In this document: positions 5,838-12,636 of the stretch, piece by piece | How the letters are laid out: each line of letters opens with the position of its first letter | Numbering within the stretch: the first letter of the stretch is position 1 | NCBI GenBank assembly: GCA_023245385.1 | Contig: JAHFKM010000012.1 | Location: forward strand, 1 to 16,062 | DNA from: an archaeon | Lineage (GTDB): Archaea > Nanobdellota > Nanobdellia > SCGC-AAA011-G17 > GW2011-AR18 | DNA: 16,062 bases | Direction: 5' to 3' | Made by a program: the position numbers and the translations under genes | The notes under the pieces: generated by a model | Databases searched by the model: none | Seen by the model: the letters and a program-made list of their open reading frames with translations, nothing else | What the model was told of the DNA's origin: nothing

Positions 5838-6740
5838 TTACTGGAGATATTCTTCCATTTTTTTTAGTTTTAGTACTATTCTTTCTTTTAAAGAGTTATA
5901 AGTTCTCATTTTAGAAGTGTAGATTTCTGTAATTGCTTCTTTGAGGTTTCCTATACCTGTTAAAATGGAGTGCGCGCCCTGGTCAATATTTTTTTCTGTC
6001 TCATAAGGTTCAGGATCGAGTTTAACTCTCAGCAACCAGTCTGTAAAAGATACTAAATCTGTAATGCCTTCAACAGGAGTCAAGCTTTGACCTTCTTGAG
6101 TTGCGCCAAAATTAAGATTTTTAAAAAAATGTTCTGTTTGTGCGTAAAAATTTTTATTCCATTCTTTATGGATGACAAGAAAAAGTTTTCTTCTTGGAAG
6201 AAGGGTATTTGTTAAATATAAAGTAAAAAGAGATTGTTCGTCTTTTTTTACACTAATTACTTCTGCCTCCCAAGATTGAAAAATTGTTATTCTACCTCCA
6301 TATCTGCATATTTTTTCAGCATTGAAACAATATTCTAATCCGTTGAGATTCACGTTTCCAATAAGTGCGTTTTTTCCTTTTGGAAGGGTTTGCGCTGGAG
6401 TCATAAGGTATTTGTTCAGGATTTCTTTAGCTCTTGTTCTTCTTCTTCTATGATATACTTTTTCTAAATCTTGATGTTTTTTTTGTAGAGATTTAAGATT
6501 CCGTGTCATTGATGAAAAGGTTAAAGGGGATTCATATTCTCTATGAAGAATAGCGTTATCAAGAAGTTCTTCTGTGATTCCTAAACTATGATAATTCTCG
6601 CTTAGTAATTCACGTCTCGCTTCTTCGAGAGTAACTTCTCTTTCAGGGATGAGTGTTGTTCTTTCTAGTACGCTTCGAAGTAAACGTTGGGCTTCCTCTT
6701 CTGTAATTTTTCTTTCTAAGAGGATTTTTTCAAGAACCAT
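5838..6740 (-). CDS. Unknown 300-aa helical protein
   Basis: I do not recognise this protein. Residues 1-115 are strongly helical and charged: ITEEEAQRLLRSVLERT, EVTLEEARRELLSENY and a possible coiled coil at about 80-112 (NLKSLQKKHQDLEKVYHRRRRTRAKEIL) with a basic patch. The middle (120-215) looks alpha/beta: NALIGNVNLNGLEYCFNAEK, RITIFQSWEAEVISVKKDEQSLFTLYLTN and KLFLVIHKEW. The C-terminus (265-300) returns to helix (LKERIVLKLKKMEEYLQ). There is no signal peptide or membrane span. A TATA box lies 27 nt before the ATG, so it probably has its own leaderless transcript rather than sharing the MinD message ending just upstream. Confidence 0.78.
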   Translation of the reverse strand: MVLEKILLERKITEEEAQRLLRSVLERTTLIPEREVTLEEARRELLSENYHSLGITEELLDNAILHREYESPLTFSSMTRNLKSLQKKHQDLEKVYHRRRRTRAKEILNKYLMTPAQTLPKGKNALIGNVNLNGLEYCFNAEKICRYGGRITIFQSWEAEVISVKKDEQSLFTLYLTNTLLPRRKLFLVIHKEWNKNFYAQTEHFFKNLNFGATQEGQSLTPVEGITDLVSFTDWLLRVKLDPEPYETEKNIDQGAHSILTGIGNLKEAITEIYTSKMRTYNSLKERIVLKLKKMEEYLQ

Positions 6741-6762
6741 AATCTTTTGAAAAAGAGAGAAA

Positions 6763-6771
6763 TTTATAAAA
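6763..6771 (-). promoter_or_regulatory. TATA box for the 300-aa protein gene
   Basis: The minus strand reads TTTTATAAA, centred 27 nt from the ATG at 6740, in the 44-nt gap after the MinD gene. Confidence 0.5.
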
Positions 6772-6784
6772 CTATTGCGTAGGT

Positions 6785-7600
6785 TTATTTATAGTAGATA
6801 AGGCCTTTTTTGAAATCGTGTTTTTTAAAGTTTTCAAAATCTTCTTTTAGATAATTGAAAGCTTTCTTAGCGAGGCTTGGTTCTTTAAAGGGGAGGTCAG
6901 CGATTGCTGCTGCTAAACGTTTGTATTCTAAAGAAATTTTGTTATAGGGTTTATGTAAGGTGATTGGTTTGACTGAAGCGAGAGCTTCCAGGACTTTTTG
7001 ATCATCTGGGAGTACAGCTAGCACAGGGACTTTGGTGAGTGTTTCGATTTGGTCAAGGGAGAGTTCGTGTTTTTTTCCGTGAACGTTGTTCATAATAATT
7101 CCGAGAATTGGTGTTCCTTTTTCTTTGGCTAGTTTAACTGCTCTGAGTGTGGTGCTTAGTGTGGGATAGTCTGGGCTTGAGACGACAAAGAGTTGGTCTG
7201 AAGCGAGCATTGTAGCAAGTAATTCGTCGTTTAAGCTCGGTGAAGAATCAAGGAGAATAATGTCATAATGTTTTTTTAGAACGCTTATTTTATTTTTTAA
7301 TTTTAGGGTGTTTACTTTTTCATTGCTTAAAGAACAGGGGAGAACGTCAAATCCAAATTCGTGTTCGTAAATGCTGTCATGTATTAGGAGTTCGTCGTTT
7401 AAAACTGCGTGGAGATTCGCATCATGATGAAGCATTCCGAGGTGTAAGCTTATGTTAGGTGAGGAGAAGTTCGCATCAACAACTAAAACTTTTTTCTTAA
7501 AATCTTGTGCGAGCGCAGTAGCGAGGTTCAAGACAGTTGTTGTTTTTCCAACACCGCCTTTAATGGAGATAATTCCTATAATTTTGCCTTCAGATTTCAA
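6785..7600 (-). CDS. MinD/ParA-family ATPase
   Basis: A 271-aa P-loop ATPase of the kind that forms ATP-dependent dimers on DNA or membrane to position cargo. The deviant Walker A motif KGGVGKTT spans 14-21, with signature Lys14 and Lys19. VVDANFSSPNISLHLG (40-55) is the switch I region, DIILLDSSPSL (113-123) the Walker B strand, and VVSSPDYPTL (139-148) plus IIMNNVH follow the family pattern. The C-terminus (248-271, KAFNYLKEDFENFKKHDFKK) is a Lys/Phe-rich amphipathic helix that could contact membrane or DNA, though it is not a classic MinD tail. The start is TTG at 7600, supported by GAGGTG 7 nt upstream and an upstream in-frame stop. It overlaps the preceding gene by 11 nt, so the two are translationally coupled. 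Confidence 0.93.
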   Translation of the reverse strand: MKSEGKIIGIISIKGGVGKTTTVLNLATALAQDFKKKVLVVDANFSSPNISLHLGMLHHDANLHAVLNDELLIHDSIYEHEFGFDVLPCSLSNEKVNTLKLKNKISVLKKHYDIILLDSSPSLNDELLATMLASDQLFVVSSPDYPTLSTTLRAVKLAKEKGTPILGIIMNNVHGKKHELSLDQIETLTKVPVLAVLPDDQKVLEALASVKPITLHKPYNKISLEYKRLAAAIADLPFKEPSLAKKAFNYLKEDFENFKKHDFKKGLIYYK

Positions 7601-8357
7601 GTTTGTACACCTCTTTTAGCTTTTCTACCATTTCACTGGCTGAGGAAGCGTTGACTTTTCTTGATTTGATAAGTGGTTGTTGAGGCATGAGCGCTTCGAG
7701 GGGTAAGCGTTCCTGGGTTTTTGTTGTGTTTTCTTTTTTAGGGGGAGGCGCTACTTCAGTTAGTTTTATTTGTTTAATGAGTGGCCGTTTAAGTTCGATG
7801 TTTCTTTCTACTTTTTTTAAGGGTTTGAGTTCCCAGAGTTTTGGAACAGGAGTTGCGTTGCGAATATTTTTTGGGTGTTCTTGTCCTAGTTTTTTTAGGG
7901 GATTTGTGAAGGGAATGTTTGGTGTGCTTGGTAGAGGTTCTGGTTTTTTTATTTTTTGATCTGGAAATGAAAGTGGATCCATCCATTTTTGCGGATTGAA
8001 GGTATCAGGTTCCATGAGTTCTTTTACTTTTGTTTTGACTACTTGTTCGAGAACTTTTCTTTCGTTTCTTGTTTTTTCAGCGTTTTGAATCCATTTTTGT
8101 ACGCATTGAAGTACTGCTTCTTTTGTGCTGCAGTCAACGAGTTCAGAGGAGAATTCTTTGTGTTTGTACACGTCGCGAACCCAGTTATAAAAATCATTTT
8201 TTTGCTCATTTACGTGTTGGGAAAAGACAGCTTCGTTAAGGAGAGAAAGGTGTTGTGTGAGCGTTTTGAGATTTTTTAGGGATTTGTCTTGTAAGCGAAA
8301 TGCGTAATCTTCTGGAACATCTTCTAATAGACGTTCTGTAGTATCAATTGTCACCAA
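7590..8357 (-). CDS. DUF5752-like domain protein with Pro/Lys-rich tail, MinD/ParA partner candidate
   Basis: A 255-aa protein. Residues 18-75 match, from memory, the consensus of the archaeal/bacterial domain called DUF5752: YAFRLQDKSLKNLKTLTQHL followed by VFSQHVNEQKNDFYNWVRDVY, with the characteristic HV...NDF..W..DV. Its function is not known. A helix (78-115) follows, then a long tail (118-235) rich in Pro, Lys and Asn with no obvious fold, and a short C-terminal helix, SEMVEKLKEVYKLEI. Tail plus terminal helix resembles adaptor proteins of ParA-type systems in layout only. No ATG starts the frame: the candidates are TTG at 8357 and GTG at 8354, both 11-14 nt after the predicted transcript start. 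Its end overlaps the ATPase gene by 11 nt, so the products probably act together. Confidence 0.82.
   Translation of the reverse strand: MVTIDTTERLLEDVPEDYAFRLQDKSLKNLKTLTQHLSLLNEAVFSQHVNEQKNDFYNWVRDVYKHKEFSSELVDCSTKEAVLQCVQKWIQNAEKTRNERKVLEQVVKTKVKELMEPDTFNPQKWMDPLSFPDQKIKKPEPLPSTPNIPFTNPLKKLGQEHPKNIRNATPVPKLWELKPLKKVERNIELKRPLIKQIKLTEVAPPPKKENTTKTQERLPLEALMPQQPLIKSRKVNASSASEMVEKLKEVYKLEI
7608..7613 (-). promoter_or_regulatory. Ribosome binding site for the TTG start of the MinD/ParA gene
   Basis: GAGGTG on the minus strand matches the anti-Shine-Dalgarno end of archaeal 16S rRNA and sits 7 nt before the TTG at 7600, inside the end of the preceding gene. Confidence 0.6.
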
Positions 8358-8376
8358 TTTTCTTCTCTCTTGGCTG

Positions 8377-8396
8377 GGAGTATTTTGCTATATAAA
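8377..8396 (-). promoter_or_regulatory. Promoter of the DUF5752-like/MinD unit with shared 20-nt element
   Basis: The minus strand reads TTTATATAGCAAAATACTCC. The TATA part (8389-8396) predicts a transcript start near 8368. The element is 17/20 identical to the one at 11539-11558 before the PAS regulator gene. The bases after the TATA box are well placed for a repressor. Confidence 0.55.
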
Positions 8397-8397
8397 G

Positions 8398-9606
8398 CTA
8401 ACTCTCATTTATTTGAAGGAGTTCTTTCACTCTAAGAGTAAGATCATTCAGAGTATTTGTATAAGTAATGAAAGCTTCATAAGGGCTTTCGTAGGGGTTA
8501 AAGTATTTATGGACATCCCCGTCGCTAAACCATTTTGTGCACATATAGTAAAAATGATCTGATGTTTGAAGTTTTCTCCACGTGTCCAGAAGTTCTTTAT
8601 TGTTGCTTTGTTTAATGAGAGGTTCGAGTTGGTACAAATTTTTTAAGGATTCTTGTTGCATTTTATTTCCAAGCCATGCTGAAACATCTCTTTCAAGATC
8701 TGCCCATGATAAGAGAAAGGGAACATCTAACTCTCCTTGTGAAGGAGAAGTTTCAACAAGTTCTGTTGGTGTTGTGAAGGTAGTGTTTTTATTTTTTAAA
8801 AGTTCGTTTGGGAGTTTGCTGATAAAATCAAAGATGCCAGTATCTTCCCATTGGTGTTCTCCGAGTGTTTCGTAGTCCATAAAAAGGTTTACAGAATCTC
8901 CTCCGGAAGTGGAAAGCCAGTGGTGAAATTTTCCTGTTGTTAGAGGCCATTCCGGCCAGGATCTATTTGAGAATCTAAATGCGATATCGTCGGAGAGTTT
9001 ATAATTTTTGAGCAGGACTTTTATATATTTAGTTCCTTTTGGTGTGTAGAGCATATTGGGAGATCTTCCGTTGAGGATGTAGTCCCATCCTTCTGCGAGT
9101 ATTCCTTTGTATCCGAGGTCTTCAATAGAAGAAGCGATTTTATTGTTGTAAATTAATTCTGTATTTCTAAAAACTTGGGGTGTGTAATGAAAAAGGTCTT
9201 TTAATTTTTTGTTATGGAGATTAACTTGTTCGATGAATTCTTTTTTAGAATACAAAAAGGAAAGTGAATGATAATAGGTTTCAGATAAGAGTTCAACGCG
9301 GCCTGTGTCGACTAAAGATTGAAAAGATGTTAAGACTTCCGGGTAGAACTGTTCCATTTGTTCTAGCGCTGTTCCTGAAAAGGAGTAGGATATTTTAAAT
9401 TCGGGATGTTTTTCTAGAAGCTGAAGCATGATTTTGTTTGCCGGTAAGTAACATTTTCTTGCGACTTTCAGGAAGAGAGCTTCATTATTTGTTTTTAGAT
9501 CTTTTTTTTCTTCAAAGTAATCATTCTTTTTTCCGATATCAAATAGAGAATATTTTCTTAGTCGAAATGGTTGGTGGACTTGAAAGTAGAAACAGACTTT
9601 ACTCAT
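8398..9606 (-). CDS. Glycoside hydrolase family 57 (alpha-amylase type)
   Basis: A 402-aa (beta/alpha)7-barrel enzyme acting on alpha-glucans, as amylase, transferase or branching-type activity. The GH57 conserved regions are in order: VHQPFRL (10-16), SYSFSGTALEQ (74-83 region), GRVELLSETYYH (102-113), FRNTELIYNN (146-155) with the predicted nucleophile Glu150, NLFMDYETLGEHQW (240-253) with the predicted acid/base Asp244, and SWADLERDVSAWLGN (300-314). Both catalytic residues are intact. It has no signal peptide, so it should be cytoplasmic and act on stored glucan rather than external starch. Its ATG overlaps the end of the glycosyltransferase gene by 8 nt. The compact length, without extra C-terminal domains, resembles short archaeal GH57 amylases. 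Exact specificity cannot be fixed by eye. Confidence 0.94.
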   Translation of the reverse strand: MSKVCFYFQVHQPFRLRKYSLFDIGKKNDYFEEKKDLKTNNEALFLKVARKCYLPANKIMLQLLEKHPEFKISYSFSGTALEQMEQFYPEVLTSFQSLVDTGRVELLSETYYHSLSFLYSKKEFIEQVNLHNKKLKDLFHYTPQVFRNTELIYNNKIASSIEDLGYKGILAEGWDYILNGRSPNMLYTPKGTKYIKVLLKNYKLSDDIAFRFSNRSWPEWPLTTGKFHHWLSTSGGDSVNLFMDYETLGEHQWEDTGIFDFISKLPNELLKNKNTTFTTPTELVETSPSQGELDVPFLLSWADLERDVSAWLGNKMQQESLKNLYQLEPLIKQSNNKELLDTWRKLQTSDHFYYMCTKWFSDGDVHKYFNPYESPYEAFITYTNTLNDLTLRVKELLQINES

Positions 9607-10798
9607 AATGTGCTTCCTGATAAATTTTTATTATTTTTTTTGCTGGAGTATCTAAGTTGAAGGTGTCTGCTTCTTTTTTTCCATTTTCTTTTAGTTCTTC
9701 ATGCAGGGTTTTGTTTCTGAGTACCATTACGATTTTTTGTACTAATTCGTTTAAGTCCCAAAAGTCAACTTTTAAACAATGTTTTAAAACTTCTGAGACT
9801 CCTGATTGTTTTGAGATGATGACTGGTGTTCCGTTTTTTAAAGCTTCTAAAACGACAAGTCCGAATGGTTCTGAAACTGAAGGCATTACATAGAGGTCTG
9901 CGAGTTGGAACGCTTTGTGAACGTCGTCTCCCATCAAAAATCCTGTGAAGAGAACTTTTTGTGAGAGTCCGAGTGCTGCTGTGCGAAACATCAGGCTTGG
10001 GAGCATGTCTCCGTTTCCTGCGATGACAAAGGTTGTGTTTGGTTCGAATTCCAAGACTTTACGTGCTGCTTCTAAAAAGTAGTCCGGTCCTTTTTGGAGG
10101 GTGATGCGGCCAAGAAAAAGGACTATTCTTTCTTTTTTTAGGGGAGATGAAAAGTGAAGATGGTATGCTGGTGTGTCTTCTTCAATTCCCCAATGAACTA
10201 CTCTTATTTTATTTGGGGTGATGTTGTAGTGGTCGATAACATTTTTTTTGGTAAAGTTACTATTTGCGATAATAAGATTTGCAGCATCTAGGCCTTGTTT
10301 TTCTATTTTTGCAATGCTGGGGTTGGGGTTATTTCCAGTGCGATCGTATTCTGTTGCGTGAATATGCGCGATGAGTGGTTTTTTGGAAAGAGTTCTCGCG
10401 ATGATACCAGCTTGGTAGGTCATCCAGTCGTGGACGTGAATGATATCATAAGATTCTTGGGAGGAGATTTGAGCTGCGGCGAGTGTGAAGCGAGAGACTT
10501 CTTTGAAGAGATTTTTTCCATAGATTTCTTTTCTTTGTGTGTCAAAAGAATCATAGTCTTCTTCAGTTGTGTATGCTGTGAGACATGAGTCTATTTCGGT
10601 GATTGTAACATTTTTAAAGAGAGTATTGGCTCCGATGATTTTGACAAAATCTGCTTTTGCGTGTTCAGGTGTGACAGGCATAACAAAAGAGATTTCGACA
10701 CCATTTCTTGAGAGACCTTTTGTCAGGCCATAGCAGGCTGTTCCTAATCCTCCTGATTTGAAGGGGGGGAATTCCCAGCCGAACATTAAAACTTTCAT
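9599..10798 (-). CDS. GT4-type glycosyltransferase (glycogen synthase-like)
   Basis: A 399-aa GT-B fold enzyme. The N-terminal domain opens with MKVLMFGWEFPPFKSGGLGTACYGLTKGL (1-29), where the GGLG loop binds donor phosphates. DIIHVHDWMTYQAG (118-131) and NLIIANSNFTKKNV are typical of the family. The C-terminal nucleotide-sugar domain has VLFLGRITLQKGPDYFLEAA (226-245), VIAGNGDM (258-265) and SEPFGLVVLEAL (309-320) with the retaining-enzyme E-x7-E pair, Glu310 and Glu318. These families make alpha-glucan, trehalose or other glycosides from NDP-sugars. The neighbouring GH57 enzyme suggests alpha-glucan (glycogen-like) synthesis, which is inference. Its ATG overlaps the stop of the PAS regulator gene by 4 nt (ATGA) and its end overlaps the GH57 start. 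Confidence 0.94.
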   Translation of the reverse strand: MKVLMFGWEFPPFKSGGLGTACYGLTKGLSRNGVEISFVMPVTPEHAKADFVKIIGANTLFKNVTITEIDSCLTAYTTEEDYDSFDTQRKEIYGKNLFKEVSRFTLAAAQISSQESYDIIHVHDWMTYQAGIIARTLSKKPLIAHIHATEYDRTGNNPNPSIAKIEKQGLDAANLIIANSNFTKKNVIDHYNITPNKIRVVHWGIEEDTPAYHLHFSSPLKKERIVLFLGRITLQKGPDYFLEAARKVLEFEPNTTFVIAGNGDMLPSLMFRTAALGLSQKVLFTGFLMGDDVHKAFQLADLYVMPSVSEPFGLVVLEALKNGTPVIISKQSGVSEVLKHCLKVDFWDLNELVQKIVMVLRNKTLHEELKENGKKEADTFNLDTPAKKIIKIYQEAHYE

Positions 10799-11457
10799 GC
10801 TTCATCTTTCTTGATAATTTTTGCAAGTTCCTTTTTTTTTATTTCGTAGGTGAATTTTTTCCCTTCTTCAGTTAATTCAAAAATGCGTACATATTCTGAG
10901 CTGAATAATTCTTGCACTAATCTTTTTCCGATTAAGTAGGTTAAGTGTTTTTCAACTGTTCTCCAGTTGATTCCTGATTCTGTAGCGATGTGGTTGATGG
11001 TCATTTTTCCTTTTGCTAGGGTAAAGAGAATAATATCTCGTAGTTCAGAAAATGTTCTTTTTGATTCTCTGAGGAAGGGGACGAGGTTGTAGGGGATAAA
11101 TGTTGCTTTTTTTAAAGAGTCTATTTCTAAAAACATTGCGGTGATTCCTGCGATGTTTGCTTCTTCGTAGAGGGGTGAGGTAGTTACTAAGAGTTCTAGG
11201 AATGTTCCTTGTTTTGAACGTTTTTGGGTTTTGAAGGTGTAGCTTTTTGCGTGTAGTGCTTTTTCAAATGCGATTTCGAGTTCAAAAAATGAATCTCGTG
11301 AGATAAAAGGAACCATTTTTCCAAGAACTTCTTCTTTTTGATAACCAAATAATTGTTCAGCGCCTTTGTTCCAGAATCGTACGTGTCCTTTGAAGTCTAA
11401 AGCTATTAAAGCTTCGTGAATATTTTGGATGACATTTAAAGCGACGTCAGAATTCAT
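10795..11457 (-). CDS. PAS-winged-helix transcriptional regulator
   Basis: A 220-aa two-domain protein. Residues 1-115 form a PAS domain, a small-molecule or redox sensor, with ALDFKGHVRFWNKGAEQLFGYQKEEVLGK (19-47) carrying the classic W-N-x-x-A-E-x-x-x-G motif. TTSPLYEEANIAGITAMFLEID (92-113) forms the final strands. Residues 135-205 form a winged helix-turn-helix: LRDIILFTLAKGKMTINHIATESGINWRTVEKHLTYLIGKRLVQ and the wing YVRIFELTEEGKKF. A basic tail follows. There is no histidine kinase or receiver domain, so sensing and DNA binding are in one chain. It is the first gene of the operon with the glycosyltransferase (4-nt overlap) and GH57 genes, suggesting carbon- or energy-responsive control and autoregulation. 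The ligand is unknown. Confidence 0.92.
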   Translation of the reverse strand: MNSDVALNVIQNIHEALIALDFKGHVRFWNKGAEQLFGYQKEEVLGKMVPFISRDSFFELEIAFEKALHAKSYTFKTQKRSKQGTFLELLVTTSPLYEEANIAGITAMFLEIDSLKKATFIPYNLVPFLRESKRTFSELRDIILFTLAKGKMTINHIATESGINWRTVEKHLTYLIGKRLVQELFSSEYVRIFELTEEGKKFTYEIKKKELAKIIKKDEA

Positions 11458-11516
11458 GCTTGTCTTCCTAGTTGAAATGTTCTTAGAAATAGATTATGAA
11501 TCCCCTTTTGCTGCAT
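11454..11516 (-). CDS. Possible 20-codon leader peptide upstream of the PAS regulator
   Basis: A short ORF (ATG at 11516, stop TGA at 11456-11454) fills the predicted leader of the regulator mRNA. GGTGA (11521-11525) lies 4 nt before its ATG, and its stop overlaps the regulator's ATG as ATGA, a layout typical of translational coupling. The peptide begins MQQKGIHNLF and resembles nothing I know. A start could equally occur directly at the regulator ATG, which has a weak AGGA 8 nt upstream. There is no evidence beyond signals and position. Confidence 0.35.
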   Translation of the reverse strand: MQQKGIHNLFLRTFQLGRQA

Positions 11517-11538
11517 CAACTCACCCTGTTTGTTCTTA

Positions 11539-11558
11539 GGTGTATGTAGCTATATAAA
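11539..11558 (-). promoter_or_regulatory. Promoter of the PAS-GT4-GH57 operon with shared 20-nt element
   Basis: The minus strand reads TTTATATAGCTACATACACC. The TATA part (11551-11558) predicts a transcript start near 11530, giving a leader of about 70 nt, unusually long for this window. The element matches 8377-8396 at 17 of 20 positions and is a candidate operator. Confidence 0.55.
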
Positions 11559-11629
11559 CATTTTCTTTTAAGCAGAGGTTCAGCTTATTTTTATGGGCGG
11601 AGTTCTCGGTAAAGGTCTTTCAAAAAGGA

Positions 11630-11637
11630 TTTTAAAG
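11630..11637 (+). promoter_or_regulatory. TATA box for the 263-aa protein gene
   Basis: TTTTAAAG is centred about 24.5 nt before the ATG at 11658, consistent with a leaderless transcript divergent from the PAS operon. Confidence 0.45.
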
Positions 11638-11657
11638 TTTTAGCTTTTCTGTTTGGT

Positions 11658-12449
11658 ATGTCTCTTTCAAAAAAGATCATTATTTTTTCTAGTCTGTTCT
11701 TTCTTAATAGTGATGGGGAGTATAGGACTTTCAATGAAGAGGAATATGTTCTTCAACAGAGAGTACGTTTTAAGAATGTGAGGGTTGTTTCTTCTCCGAA
11801 AGTTCCCATTGTTGAGTATCATTCTTTGTCTGCTCCGAAGGCAACTGAAAGTGAACTTGTTCAAAAAGAAATTGGGTTTCTTAGAAATATTCGGGAAACA
11901 TTAGAGTTTGATGGGCTTTCTTCTGATTGGTATAGTAAGGCTGCTCTTGATTTGCTTCAGTATTGTCAGTCACTTGATGAGGATACTTCTCTTTTTTTGA
12001 AGAGTCAAAGTCTTCGATATACATTTTTGGAGCTTTTTCTTTCTGAAAAACGTTTACTTGCTCCTCTTGATAGTATTGATCATTTTCCTGAGGAGTATGC
12101 GTTTAAGTGTAGTGATGAAGCGAAAGATGAAAATTGGGATGATGATGACATGCTTAGTTCTTTTAAAAGGAGCTGTTCTACACTTGAACTTGCGGTTAGT
12201 GTAAGAACGAGCTGTGCTGATGTGGTGAGCAGATATGTTTCTTGTTCTTTATATCCTAAAGAGAGTGTTGCTTATGTTTACGCTCAGCTTATTCTTGCTC
12301 GTTCTAATGATGAAGTTCTATCTTCTCTTTCTACTTGTGTTTATGATAAGGAATATATTGCTGGGATGCTAGAGCCCTTAGTTGAAGGTGATCAAACTCT
12401 TGAGTTTAGACGTAGTGCTTTGCTTAATAAAGATCCTGAAGAAAAATAA
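11658..12449 (+). CDS. Unknown 263-aa acidic protein, possibly exported
   Basis: The family is not recognised. The N-terminus MSLSKKIIIFSSLFFLNSDG has two lysines and a short hydrophobic stretch (7-16), which may be a weak signal sequence but is short for a membrane anchor. The rest is helical and acidic, with a DENWDDDD cluster at about 157-164. Six cysteines (103, 151, 173, 186, 196, 227) would allow three disulfides if exported; four of them lie within 173-227. No catalytic motif is visible. It reads alone, divergent from the PAS operon. A cytoplasmic protein with a hydrophobic first helix is the alternative. Confidence 0.75.
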   Translation: MSLSKKIIIFSSLFFLNSDGEYRTFNEEEYVLQQRVRFKNVRVVSSPKVPIVEYHSLSAPKATESELVQKEIGFLRNIRETLEFDGLSSDWYSKAALDLLQYCQSLDEDTSLFLKSQSLRYTFLELFLSEKRLLAPLDSIDHFPEEYAFKCSDEAKDENWDDDDMLSSFKRSCSTLELAVSVRTSCADVVSRYVSCSLYPKESVAYVYAQLILARSNDEVLSSLSTCVYDKEYIAGMLEPLVEGDQTLEFRRSALLNKDPEEK

Positions 12450-12578
12450 AAATTGTATGCTAAATCTGTTCTATTAGTAGTGCAAACTCTTTTCGCCTTT
12501 AGAGATTTTAAAAGAATAAAGTTCATTCTATAACTTCTTTAAAAGAGTGTTAATTGCCTTCTGGAGCCTAAAGGGAAG

Positions 12579-12586
12579 ATTTAAAT
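12579..12586 (+). promoter_or_regulatory. TATA box for the 69-aa protein gene
   Basis: ATTTAAAT within a 14-nt core identical to 538-551. It predicts a transcript start near 12609 and so a leader of about 28 nt, which contains a Shine-Dalgarno site. This is one of few leadered single genes here. Confidence 0.5.
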
Positions 12587-12622
12587 AGAATATTAATTAC
12601 TAAATAGTAGTATAATTTACTT

Positions 12623-12629
12623 AAAGGAG
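12623..12629 (+). promoter_or_regulatory. Ribosome binding site of the 69-aa protein gene
   Basis: AAAGGAG lies 7 nt before the ATG at 12637, the clearest Shine-Dalgarno site in the window for a first gene, and it supports this short frame as real. Confidence 0.65.
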
Positions 12630-12636
12630 ACAAAAA

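Noticed and set aside
7687..8279. Open frames on the plus strand opposite the DUF5752-like gene
   Set aside because: They are antisense shadows, low complexity and Phe/Ser/Val-rich, with no promoter or ribosome site.
10041..10052. GGTTCGAATTCC, like a tRNA T-loop
   Set aside because: It lies inside the glycosyltransferase coding region, and no acceptor, D or anticodon stems can be folded around it.
11593..11643. A 16-codon ORF (MGGVLGKGLSKRILKF) in the gap upstream of the 263-aa gene
   Set aside because: It has no ribosome site, its only possible TATA box is weak, and it spans the promoter of the downstream gene. Chance occurrence is likely in A/T-rich DNA.
12450..12636. 187-nt gap searched for small RNA or repeats
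   Set aside because: Only short A/T-rich near-repeats (TTTAAAAG) are seen. There is no stable stem or box motif beyond the promoter of the 69-aa gene.
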